A program made the position numbers and the translations under genes. From positions 1 through 6,672 of the forward strand of contig JANXVK010000671.1 in the NCBI GenBank assembly GCA_025351675.1: DNA of 6,672 nt. The letters are read 5' to 3'. A model generated the notes under the pieces. The model was not told where the DNA came from. It did no database searches and saw only the letters and a program-made list of their open reading frames with translations. Positions within the stretch are counted from its first letter, which is position 1, and every line of letters begins with the position of its first letter. This document shows, piece by piece, positions 1 through 6,472 of the stretch. This DNA comes from Rhizobacter sp. Lineage in GTDB: Bacteria > Pseudomonadota > Gammaproteobacteria > Burkholderiales > Burkholderiaceae_C.

Positions 1-1
1 C

Positions 2-2170
2 ATCGGCAGTCGTCACTACGGCCGCAAGGCCGTCGCCGCCGGCGGCGGTGGCGGGCGCGGCGCCACGCGCGAGTTGTTCGACACGTTGCTGCTGTGGAAG
101 GCGAGCGTGGTGCTCGACGCGAACGGCGAGGCGACGATCGAGGTGCCGTTGAACGATTCGCTCACCAGCTTCAAGCTGGTCGCGATTGCGGATGCAGGAA
201 CCCGGCAGTTCGGCACCGGCAGCGCCAGCATCCGCGTCACGCAAGACTTGCAGATGCTCGCCGGCCTGCCGCCGCTGGTGCGCGAGGGCGACCAGTTCGG
301 CGCGATGCTGACCTTGCGCAACACGACCGCGCGCGAGATGAAGGTGCACGCGACGCTGCAGGGCACGGTGAACTCGGGCACTGCGCCCGACATCGTCCGC
401 ACGCCGCTCGCGCTGCCGGCGCAGGATGTGGTCGTCGCGGCGGGTGCCGCGAAAGAACTCGTCTGGCCGGTGAGCATTCCCGCCGACGCGTTCAGCGTCA
501 CGTGGGAGGCGGGCGCCGACGAGCAGGGCGGCGAGAAATCGAAAGACCGCATCAAGGTCACGCAACTCGTCTCGCCCGCCGTGCCGGTGCGCGTGCTGCA
601 GGCCACGCTGCAACAGCTCGAAGGCACGCTGACCTTGCCGATCGCCGCGCCCGCCGATGCGCTGCCGGACACGGGCAAGGAACCGACAAGAGCGCGCGGC
701 GGCATCCTGATCGCGGTGCAGCCGAAACTCAGCGGCGCGCTGCCCGGCATGCGCCGCTACTTCGAGACCTACCCGTTCATCTGCCTCGAACAGAAGACCT
801 CGAAGGCGGTCGGCCTGAAGGACGCGAAGCTGTGGGCCGCGGTCGCGAACGCGCTGCCGACCTATCTCGACAGCGACGGCCTCGCGAGCTACTTCCCGCC
901 GCGCGTCGACGACGGCCCGCGCGGCAGCGATCGACTGACGGCTTACGTGCTCGCGGCAACGAACGAGGCCGGCTTCGAGCTGCCGGCGCCGGCGCGCGAC
1001 GCGATGCTCGCCGGCCTCGTCGCCTTCGTCGAAGGCCGCATCGAACGCAAGTTCTGGTCGCCGAAGGCCGATCTCGACGTGCGCAAGCTCGCTGCGATCG
1101 AAGCGCTGTCGCGCTACGGCCGCGCGAACCCGAAGATGCTCGGCTCCGTCAACCTCGTGCCCAACACCTGGCCGACCGCGGCGGTGATCGACTGGCTGCG
1201 CATCCTGCGCGAGGTCAACGGCGTTCCCAGCGCGCCAAAACGGTTGGAGGAAGCGAACCAGATTCTGCGCAGCCGCCTGACGTATGCCGGCACGACGCTG
1301 AAGTTCAGCAACGAGCAGGACGATTTCTGGTGGTGGCTGATGGACAGCGCCGACGCGAACGCGGCGCGGCTGATCCTCGCGGTGATGGACGACCCGGCGT
1401 GGAAGGACGACATCCCGCGCATGGTCGTCGGCGCGCTCGCGCGCCAACGCGCCGGCGCGTGGTTGACGACGACCGCGAACCTGTGGGGCTCGCTCGCACT
1501 CGACAAGTTCTCGGCGAAGTTTGAGTCGACAAAGGTCTCGGGTCGCACCGCCGCGACGCTCGGCGACAAGAGCGGTGCGATCGACTGGGCGGCCAAGCCA
1601 GGCGGTGGTTCGATGACGCTGGCGTGGCCGGCCGCACCGGGGCCGTTGAATGTGGCGCAGGACGGCAGCGGCAAGCCGTGGCTCACGGTGCAGAGCCTCG
1701 CGGCTGTGCCTTTGCGCGCACCGCTGCGCGCCGGCTACAGCGTCACGCGCAGCATCAGCGCGGTCGAGCAGAAAGATGCATCGAAGGGCAAGACCGGTCC
1801 GTGGTCGCGCGGCGACATCGTTCGCGTGCGCATCGACGTCGAGGCGCAGACCGACATGACCTGGGTCGTGGTCAGCGACCCGGTGCCCGGCGGCGCGACG
1901 ATCCTCGGCTCGGGCCTGGGCCGGGATTCGTCGATTGCCACCGGCACCGAGAAGCGCAGCGGCACGGCGTGGCCGGCGTATCAAGAGCGCAGCTTCGAGG
2001 CCTTCCGCAGCTACTACGAGTACCTGCCGAAGGGCAAGCACGTGATCGAGTACACCGTGCGGCTGAACAACCCGGGCAAGTTCTCGCTGCCGCCGACGCG
2101 GGTCGAAGCGATGTATGCGCCCGAGACTTTTGGCGAGCTGCCGAACGCGATGGTTGAGGTTGCGCCGTGA
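2..2170 (+). CDS. yfhM: Bacterial alpha-2-macroglobulin, thioester type (C-terminal part, 5' truncated)
   Basis: A periplasmic protease trap: cleavage of its bait region exposes a Cys-Gln thioester that covalently captures the attacking protease. The reading frame is open from the window edge, so the signal sequence, early macroglobulin domains and bait region are missing. Numbering from the first whole codon, 722 residues are visible. Residues 1-24 hold a run of five glycines just before the A2M domain, which opens with RELFDTLLLW. Macroglobulin-like beta-sandwich regions follow to about 235. The thioester motif CLEQ lies at 261-264 (bases 782-793) in YPFICLEQKTS, at the start of a helical thioester domain running to about 500. 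A C-terminal macroglobulin domain spans about 600-715. The thioester and the adjacent pbpC match the E. coli YfhM class rather than the thioester-less YfaS class. The in-frame TTG at 74 lies inside the conserved domain and is not a start. Family assignment is secure; an inner-membrane lipoprotein anchor, known in E. coli, cannot be checked here. Confidence 0.94.
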   Translation: MGSRHYGRKAVAAGGGGGRGATRELFDTLLLWKASVVLDANGEATIEVPLNDSLTSFKLVAIADAGTRQFGTGSASIRVTQDLQMLAGLPPLVREGDQFGAMLTLRNTTAREMKVHATLQGTVNSGTAPDIVRTPLALPAQDVVVAAGAAKELVWPVSIPADAFSVTWEAGADEQGGEKSKDRIKVTQLVSPAVPVRVLQATLQQLEGTLTLPIAAPADALPDTGKEPTRARGGILIAVQPKLSGALPGMRRYFETYPFICLEQKTSKAVGLKDAKLWAAVANALPTYLDSDGLASYFPPRVDDGPRGSDRLTAYVLAATNEAGFELPAPARDAMLAGLVAFVEGRIERKFWSPKADLDVRKLAAIEALSRYGRANPKMLGSVNLVPNTWPTAAVIDWLRILREVNGVPSAPKRLEEANQILRSRLTYAGTTLKFSNEQDDFWWWLMDSADANAARLILAVMDDPAWKDDIPRMVVGALARQRAGAWLTTTANLWGSLALDKFSAKFESTKVSGRTAATLGDKSGAIDWAAKPGGGSMTLAWPAAPGPLNVAQDGSGKPWLTVQSLAAVPLRAPLRAGYSVTRSISAVEQKDASKGKTGPWSRGDIVRVRIDVEAQTDMTWVVVSDPVPGGATILGSGLGRDSSIATGTEKRSGTAWPAYQERSFEAFRSYYEYLPKGKHVIEYTVRLNNPGKFSLPPTRVEAMYAPETFGELPNAMVEVAP
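2155..2160 (+). promoter_or_regulatory. Ribosome binding site of pbpC inside the A2M gene
   Basis: TGAGGT, with core GAGG at 2156-2159, lies seven bases before the GTG at 2167. It supports GTG as the pbpC start: a stop codon (TGA, 2155-2157) in the pbpC frame rules out any start further upstream. The site lies within the last codons of the A2M gene, as expected for translational coupling. Confidence 0.7.
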
Positions 2171-4353
2171 TCTTGTTGCGTACCGCGAGCGCTGCCGCTG
2201 CGCTGCTGTGCGCAGCGACACTGGCGCACGCGCTGCCGACCTTCGCCGAAGTGCGCGCGGCACACAAGCCCTCCGACATCACGCTGACCGATCGCCACGG
2301 CGTGCCGATCCAGACGCTGCGCGTCGACAAGCAGGTGCGCCGCTTGGCGTGGGTGCCGCTCGCCGACATGTCACCTGCCTTGCTGCAGGCGATCGTGCTC
2401 AGCGAGGACCGTCGCTTCTACGAGCACAGCGGCGTCGACTGGAACGCCGTCGCCACGAGCGCGTGGAGCAACGTCTGGAACCGCAAGACGCGCGGCGCGT
2501 CGACGCTGACGATGCAGCTCGCCGGCCTGATCGACGACGGCCTCGCGCGGCCGGGCGGCGGGCGCAGCGTTGGCCAGAAGATCGGCCAGGCGATCACGGC
2601 GACGCGGCTTGAGGCGAACTGGAAGAAGAGCGAGATCCTCGAGGCGTACCTGAACTCGGTCGCGTTCCGCGGCGAACTCGTCGGCATCGATGCGCTGAGC
2701 CTGACGCTGTTCGGCAAGCACCCGGGCGGGCTCGACATCCAGGAGGCTGCGGTCGCCGCGGCGCTGCTGCGCGGACCGAATGCGAGTGCCGAGGCGGTCG
2801 CAACGCGCGCCTGCGGCATCCTGCAATTGCAGCAGTCGGCTTGTATGGGTGTCGTCGCGTTGACGGCCACGTCGCTCGCGCGCAAGGGCGGCATGCCGCT
2901 GGTCGAGCAGCTCGCACCGCACTTCGCGCGCCAGGCGATCGCGGCCGACGGCGCGGCCGTTCAGCGCAGCACGCTCGATGCAGGCTTGCAACGTGTTGCG
3001 GTCGCAGCCTTGCGCAGTCAGCTCGGGGAGCTCAGCGGCCGCAATGTCGAAGACGGCGCGCTGGTCGTGCTCGACAACGTGAGCGGCGAGGTGCGCGCGT
3101 GGGTCGGTTCGAGCGGCGATCTGTCGGGCGGGCGCCACGTTGACGGCGTGCTTGCGCGGCGCCAGCCGGGCTCGACGCTGAAGCCCTTCGTCTACGCGCT
3201 CGCGTTCGAGAAGAAGCTGATCACGCCGGCGAGCCTGATCGACGATTCGCCGGCGCAACTCGCGACAACGAACGGCCTGTACCTGCCGCAGAACTACGAC
3301 CACGACTTCAAGGGCTGGGTCAGCGCCCGCACTGCCCTCGGCGCGAGCCTGAACGTGCCGGCGGTGCGGGTCGGTGCGATGCTCGGGCCGGATGCGCTGG
3401 TCGAGCGTTTCAACGCGCTCGGCCTGGCCTTGCCGAAGCCCGGTGGCTTCTACGGCAACTCGCTCGCGCTCGGCAGCGCCGACGTGACCCTGCTCACGCT
3501 GACGAACGCGTACCGTGCGTTCGCGAACGGCGGGGTGTATGCGCCTGTCGCGCTGCGCGTGACGTCGGATCCATCGCTGCGGGAAGCCTCGGTGAAGCCG
3601 GTGCGCGTTGCGAACCCGGCTGCCGTGTTCCTCGCCGCCGACATCCTCGCCGACAACAACGCCCGCGTGCGCACCTTCGGCCTGAACAGCCTGCTCGCGA
3701 CGCGCGGTTTCGCGGCGGTGAAAACCGGCACGAGCAAGGACATGCGCGACAACTGGTGCATCGGCTTCACCGACCGCTACACGGTCGGCGTGTGGATCGG
3801 CAACGCGAGTGGTGCACCGATGCACAGCGTCAGCGGCGTGAGCGGCGCGGCGCCGGTGTGGCAGGCGCTGGTCGCGCATCTGCATGCCGGGCAGCCGTCA
3901 CGCGCGCCGGGCGCGCCGGCCGGCGTGGCCCGCGCGCAGGTTTCGTTCGAGATGCAGCGCGAGCCATCGCGCGATGAGTTCTTCATCGCCGGCACCGAGC
4001 AGGCGCTGCAGCGCGTGAGCGCGCAAGTGAGCGAGACAGGTCCACGAAGTGGGCCTCTTCGCGATCCATGGCGCTTCGGCATCACCAGCCCGCGCGACGG
4101 CAGCATCTTCGCGATCGACCCCGACATGCCGCCGGCGGCGCAGCGCATCACCTTCGAGGGCGAGCACGGCACCTGGGTGCTCGACGGCAAGCGGCTCGGC
4201 GCGTCGACGAAGTTCGCTTGGGCGCCGTGGCCGGGGCGTCACGAACTGACGCTGGTCGGGCGCAGCGGCGAAGCGCTGGAAACGGTGCACTTCGAGGTGC
4301 GTGGCGCGGGCCTCAAGCCAGCGCAGGCGCCTTCATCGCAGAAGCGGCGCTGA
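2167..4353 (+). CDS. pbpC: Penicillin-binding protein 1C, bifunctional glycosyltransferase/transpeptidase
   Basis: A 728-residue class A PBP that polymerises lipid II glycan strands and carries a penicillin-binding transpeptidase domain, acting on the periplasmic face of the inner membrane; E. coli PbpC is of similar size (about 770). The N-terminus has one hydrophobic stretch (about 6-22) ending in AHA. The glycosyltransferase-51 domain shows SEDRRFYEHSGVD (79-91, catalytic Glu80), RGASTLTMQLA (109-119) and EILEAYLN (156-163). The transpeptidase has all three active-site motifs: STLK (336-339, nucleophile Ser336), SLN (394-396) and KTGTS (519-523). A PBP1C-type C-terminal domain (BiPBP_C) spans about 636-715. 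Cys216 and Cys226, between the two catalytic domains, could form a disulfide. The GTG start overlaps the A2M stop by four bases, so the two are very likely co-translated. Residues 623-634 are encoded by unusual codons within a palindrome (see the repeat entry). PBP1C is preferred over PBP1A/1B because of the short N-terminus, the C-terminal domain and the A2M neighbour. Confidence 0.95.
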   Translation: MILLRTASAAAALLCAATLAHALPTFAEVRAAHKPSDITLTDRHGVPIQTLRVDKQVRRLAWVPLADMSPALLQAIVLSEDRRFYEHSGVDWNAVATSAWSNVWNRKTRGASTLTMQLAGLIDDGLARPGGGRSVGQKIGQAITATRLEANWKKSEILEAYLNSVAFRGELVGIDALSLTLFGKHPGGLDIQEAAVAAALLRGPNASAEAVATRACGILQLQQSACMGVVALTATSLARKGGMPLVEQLAPHFARQAIAADGAAVQRSTLDAGLQRVAVAALRSQLGELSGRNVEDGALVVLDNVSGEVRAWVGSSGDLSGGRHVDGVLARRQPGSTLKPFVYALAFEKKLITPASLIDDSPAQLATTNGLYLPQNYDHDFKGWVSARTALGASLNVPAVRVGAMLGPDALVERFNALGLALPKPGGFYGNSLALGSADVTLLTLTNAYRAFANGGVYAPVALRVTSDPSLREASVKPVRVANPAAVFLAADILADNNARVRTFGLNSLLATRGFAAVKTGTSKDMRDNWCIGFTDRYTVGVWIGNASGAPMHSVSGVSGAAPVWQALVAHLHAGQPSRAPGAPAGVARAQVSFEMQREPSRDEFFIAGTEQALQRVSAQVSETGPRSGPLRDPWRFGITSPRDGSIFAIDPDMPPAAQRITFEGEHGTWVLDGKRLGASTKFAWAPWPGRHELTLVGRSGEALETVHFEVRGAGLKPAQAPSSQKRR
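4031..4062. repeat. Imperfect palindrome in pbpC with atypical codons; possible inserted palindromic element
   Basis: The core is an eight-pair stem, AGGTCCAC (4038-4045) against GTGGGCCT (4049-4056), with loop GAA; one pair is T/G. After a C/C mismatch (4037/4057), pairing resumes outward: 4036-4058, a G/T pair 4035-4059, one bulged A, then GCG (4031-4033) with CGC (4060-4062). The codons across it (ACA GGT CCA CGA AGT GGG CCT CTT) are nearly all rare in this window, where synonymous positions are overwhelmingly G or C. It encodes about TGPRSGPL, between the transpeptidase and the C-terminal domain of PBP1C, where a loop would tolerate extra residues. The hairpin and codon shift are seen directly; an origin as a mobile or REP-like element is inference. 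Confidence 0.5.
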
Positions 4354-4367
4354 CACCGGCCTGCGCA

Positions 4368-4721
4368 TCAGCCGCGAGCGAACACGCGTTCCATCGCCAC
4401 GTCGATCACCATTCCGCACAGGCTGTACAGCAGCGAGCCGATCAACGCGGCGACGAAGCCGGCGACGTGGAAGCCGTTGAGCATCGACGCGGCGAAATAG
4501 AACATCAGCGCGTTGATCACGAACAGGAACAGCCCGAGCGTGATCACCGTGACCGGCAGGGTCAGCAGCACCAGGATCGGTCGCAGCAAGGTGTTCAGCA
4601 AGCCCAGCACGAAGGCCGCGATCATCGCCGAGACGAAGTTCGTCACCGTGACACCGGGGTAGAGGTAAGCCACCAACAACAGGGCAGCGGCGAGCAGAAG
4701 CCAACGGACGATGATTTTCAT
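4368..4721 (-). CDS. Phage holin family 4 / YvlD-like small membrane protein
   Basis: A 117-residue integral membrane protein with about four hydrophobic helices (near residues 4-22, 28-44, 48-78 and 86-107) and short polar loops. The central segment GLLNTLLRPILVLLTLPVTV followed by ITLGLFLFVINALM is the hallmark of the family annotated 'phage holin family 4' (PF04020, includes B. subtilis YvlD). Despite the name these are widespread chromosomal proteins of unknown role; there are no phage genes here, so a lysis function should not be assumed. The start is the ATG at 4721 (MKIIVRWLLL); the frame stays open 30 codons upstream, but that extension is polar, unlike the family, and runs into the Fur-box region. 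No strong Shine-Dalgarno precedes the ATG. The gene converges on pbpC with 14 bases between stop codons and diverges from tonB. Confidence 0.85.
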   Translation of the reverse strand: MKIIVRWLLLAAALLLVAYLYPGVTVTNFVSAMIAAFVLGLLNTLLRPILVLLTLPVTVITLGLFLFVINALMFYFAASMLNGFHVAGFVAALIGSLLYSLCGMVIDVAMERVFARG

Positions 4722-4805
4722 GGCCGAAGAATACCGTGCCGACGCCTGTCTCGGATCGAGCGCGCGTCGCGTTCCGCTGAAGTCGGCCCCGATGCCGGGC
4801 GGGAA

Positions 4806-4840
4806 TTGCAATAGGAATCGTTCTCATTTGTGTTAAATTT
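4806..4840 (+). promoter_or_regulatory. Probable promoter region of tonB-exbB-exbD
   Basis: This is the only AT-rich patch in the divergent intergenic region 4722-4902. TTGCAA (4806-4811) resembles a -35 box, and TTAAAT or TAAATT (4833-4839) resembles a -10 box. The spacing is 21-22 bases, longer than ideal, so the exact hexamers are uncertain. The Fur-box candidate falls between them, where repressor binding would block RNA polymerase. The rest of the intergenic region (4722-4805 and 4841-4902) shows no gene or clear signal. Confidence 0.4.
4810..4828 (+). promoter_or_regulatory. Fur box candidate upstream of tonB
   Basis: AATAGGAATCGTTCTCATT is a 19-base interrupted palindrome centred on C4819, with six of nine positions complementary between arms. 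It closely resembles the GAGAAT-n-ATTCTC style of Fur site found upstream of iron-uptake genes in proteobacteria. It lies 74 bases before the tonB start, at the expected promoter. TonB-ExbB-ExbD is a classic Fur-repressed system, so site and target agree. The match was judged by eye, without a scored matrix. Confidence 0.72.
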
Positions 4841-4902
4841 CGTGGCAGTGGCGCGAGTCACCGACCGCGACCCCGCCGACACGTTGACCGACTCCGCTCC
4901 CG

Positions 4903-5658
4903 ATGAATGCCCCGACCTTGCCGCTGAACTCGATCGCCACGCGCGCCGCGCCTTCGCCGCGCGTCGCCGTGTCGGTGCTGCCGCCGTTGCCGCGCGCCGG
5001 CAGCGGCGATGGCCTGACACCCACGCAGCGCCGAGTGATGATCGCCGCGATCGTCGCCGCGCACGCCGCCGGCGCGTGGGGCCTGATGCAGATCAGCGCG
5101 GTGCGCGAGGCGGTGCTCGAAGCGGCGCCGATGTTCGTCGACTTGATCGCGCCACCGGCCCCGCCCGCGCCGCCGGTGCCCCCGCCGCCGAAGCCCGAAC
5201 CGATTGTCAAGAAGGCGCCGCCGCCGTTGCCGGTGATCGCCGCCGCGCCGAGTCCGGCGCCGAGCAGTTTCGTCGTGCCCGCGCCGCCGCCCGAGCCGGT
5301 CGTGATCGCCGCGCCGCCGGCTCCCCCGGTTGTGGTGGCCTCGCCCGCACCGCCTGCGCCACCACCGCCGCCGAAGAATCTCCCGGCTTCGTCGGTGCAA
5401 TACGCGAGCACGTTCGAACCCGACTACCCGCGCTTGTCGAAGCGCAACGCCGAAGCCGGCCGCGTGCTGGTGCGCGTGTTCATCGACGAGGCCGGCACGC
5501 CGCGCCAGGTGCAGGTCGCCAAGTCATCCGGGTTCGAGCGCCTCGACGCCTCGGCCCTCGCGGCGGTGCTGAAGTTCCGCTTCAGGCCGCCCACTGAAAA
5601 CGGCCAGCCGGTCTCCGGTTGGGCCAATGTCCCCATCGATTTTGGTTTGGAGAAGTGA
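4903..5658 (+). CDS. tonB: Energy transducer TonB
   Basis: A 251-residue TonB: anchored in the inner membrane, it spans the periplasm and passes energy from the ExbB/ExbD motor to outer-membrane receptors by contacting their TonB box. A cytoplasmic N-terminus of about 43 residues precedes one membrane helix (about 44-65) with His54, matching the conserved His20 of E. coli TonB; the Ser four residues earlier in E. coli is Ile50 here. Residues 83-158 form a linker of Pro, Ala and Val with few charges. The C-terminal domain (about 170-249) begins near FEPDYPRLSKR, with the characteristic YP at 175-176, and includes GRVLVRVFIDEAGTP. ATG 4903 is the first start after an in-frame stop at 4885; no clear Shine-Dalgarno precedes it, and Met46 would lose the cytoplasmic tail and start at the helix. 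It is first of three genes, four bases ahead of exbB, behind the Fur-box candidate. Confidence 0.93.
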   Translation: MNAPTLPLNSIATRAAPSPRVAVSVLPPLPRAGSGDGLTPTQRRVMIAAIVAAHAAGAWGLMQISAVREAVLEAAPMFVDLIAPPAPPAPPVPPPPKPEPIVKKAPPPLPVIAAAPSPAPSSFVVPAPPPEPVVIAAPPAPPVVVASPAPPAPPPPPKNLPASSVQYASTFEPDYPRLSKRNAEAGRVLVRVFIDEAGTPRQVQVAKSSGFERLDASALAAVLKFRFRPPTENGQPVSGWANVPIDFGLEK

Positions 5659-5662
5659 CCAC

Positions 5663-6445
5663 ATGAACCCCGCAACCCTGGCTGCAACCGCGCCCGAGAT
5701 GGCCGGCCTTGGCTTCGGCCACTTCATTGCCCAAGCCGATGTCGTCGGCAAGACGCTGCTGGTGATCCTGATCGGGATGTCGATCGCCTCGTGGGCGATC
5801 ATCGCGATCAAGGGCGTCTCGCTGCTGGCGCGGCGCGGTCGCAGCAACGCCTTCCTGAACTTCTTCTGGAACGCGACCTCGCTCGATGCGGTGGCCGGCG
5901 AGATTTCGACGCACGGCGCGCGCGACCCGTTCTCGCACCTGACCGCGCACGCGATGCAGGCGCGGGCCCATCACGCGAAGTACGGGGCGGCCAAGCTCGA
6001 AGAAGCGGGCTCGTCGGGTGAGTTCGTCACGCGCACGATCAAGAAGGTGCTCGACGAAGAAACCACGCGGCTCGAGAACGGCCTGTCGGTGCTCGCCACG
6101 GTCGGTGCGACCGCGCCGTTCGTCGGCCTGTTCGGAACGGTCTGGGGCGTGTACCACGCGCTGATCGCGATCGGCATGAGCGGCGCCGGCACGCTCGACA
6201 AGGTCGCCGGCCCGGTCGGCGAGGCGCTGATCATGACCGGCCTCGGCCTCGCGGTCGCGATCCCCGCGGTGATGGGCTACAACTGGCTGACCCGCGCGAA
6301 CCGCGTGATGGCGGGCAAGCTCGATGCCTTCGCCTACGAGCTCTACACCTTCGTCTCGATGGGCCAGGCGCTTGGCCACGGTGCCGCGAGCGAGCCGCCA
6401 CCTGCCAACGTCCGCCCGATGGGCGCGCGCCCGGCGGCGGCCTGA
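5663..6445 (+). CDS. exbB: ExbB, proton channel/motor subunit of the TonB complex (MotA/TolQ/ExbB family)
   Basis: A 260-residue inner-membrane protein that forms the pentameric channel around ExbD and uses the proton-motive force to drive TonB. Three helices are evident: about 29-50, 141-170 and 183-207, with the long cytoplasmic loop after the first, as in the family. The signature ATVGATAPFVGLFGTVWG (145-162) covers helix 2. Helix 3 holds GEALIMTGLGLAVAIPAV (186-203), with conserved Glu187 and Thr192 facing the channel in homologues. ExbB is chosen over TolQ because tonB and exbD flank it. The start is ATG 5663, preceded by GGAGAAG (5649-5655); part of that site lies in the end of tonB, four bases away, suggesting coupled translation. 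An in-frame ATG at 5627 inside tonB would add twelve polar residues and is unlikely. The last 25 residues or so are a Pro/Ala-rich tail, probably cytoplasmic. Confidence 0.95.
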   Translation: MNPATLAATAPEMAGLGFGHFIAQADVVGKTLLVILIGMSIASWAIIAIKGVSLLARRGRSNAFLNFFWNATSLDAVAGEISTHGARDPFSHLTAHAMQARAHHAKYGAAKLEEAGSSGEFVTRTIKKVLDEETTRLENGLSVLATVGATAPFVGLFGTVWGVYHALIAIGMSGAGTLDKVAGPVGEALIMTGLGLAVAIPAVMGYNWLTRANRVMAGKLDAFAYELYTFVSMGQALGHGAASEPPPANVRPMGARPAAA

Positions 6446-6456
6446 TCGCCGCAGGA

Positions 6457-6464
6457 AAAAGGAG
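6457..6464 (+). promoter_or_regulatory. Ribosome binding site of exbD
   Basis: AAAAGGAG sits eight bases before ATG 6473. It is the strongest Shine-Dalgarno in the window and fixes the exbD start. It lies in the 27-base exbB-exbD gap. Confidence 0.8.
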
Positions 6465-6472
6465 CACACACG

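Noticed and set aside
1223..1246. A few less usual codons in the A2M gene (GTT, CCA, AAA, TTG)
   Set aside because: Short and scattered among normal codons, with no palindrome; not comparable to the pbpC island.
94..1524. A 476-codon plus-strand frame overlapping the A2M gene
   Set aside because: An Arg/Ala/Gly-rich frame-shadow of the A2M gene, whose own frame carries the thioester and domain motifs.
2371..3885. A 504-codon open frame on the minus strand opposite pbpC
   Set aside because: Its product is Arg/Ala/Glu/His-rich low-complexity sequence with no recognisable domain. It mirrors the G/C-ending codons of pbpC, which has all catalytic motifs. Long antisense frames are expected at this GC content.
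4344..4375. Possible hairpin terminator between pbpC and the holin-like gene (GCTGA 4349-4353 with TCAGC 4368-4372)
   Set aside because: Only five clean pairs plus three after a bulge, a 14-base loop and no T-run. Part of the pairing is trivial because both converging genes end in TGA.
4738..4787. Inverted repeat GCCGAC/GTCGGC in the intergenic region
   Set aside because: Six-base arms 38 bases apart, composed mostly of G and C, are expected by chance here.
4722..4811. Longer start for the holin-like gene, adding 30 residues
   Set aside because: The extension is polar, not family-like, and reaches the Fur-box/promoter of the divergent operon. MKIIVRWLLL at 4721 is the natural start.
4855..4894. 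Leader hairpin in the tonB 5' region (GAGTC with GACTC)
   Set aside because: Five pairs with a loop of 30 bases is easily met by chance in GC-rich sequence; no riboswitch-like architecture is seen.
4830..5597. A plus-strand frame of 255 codons overlapping tonB, starting at the promoter
   Set aside because: An Arg/Ala-rich shadow in another frame; tonB has the helix, proline linker and C-terminal domain.
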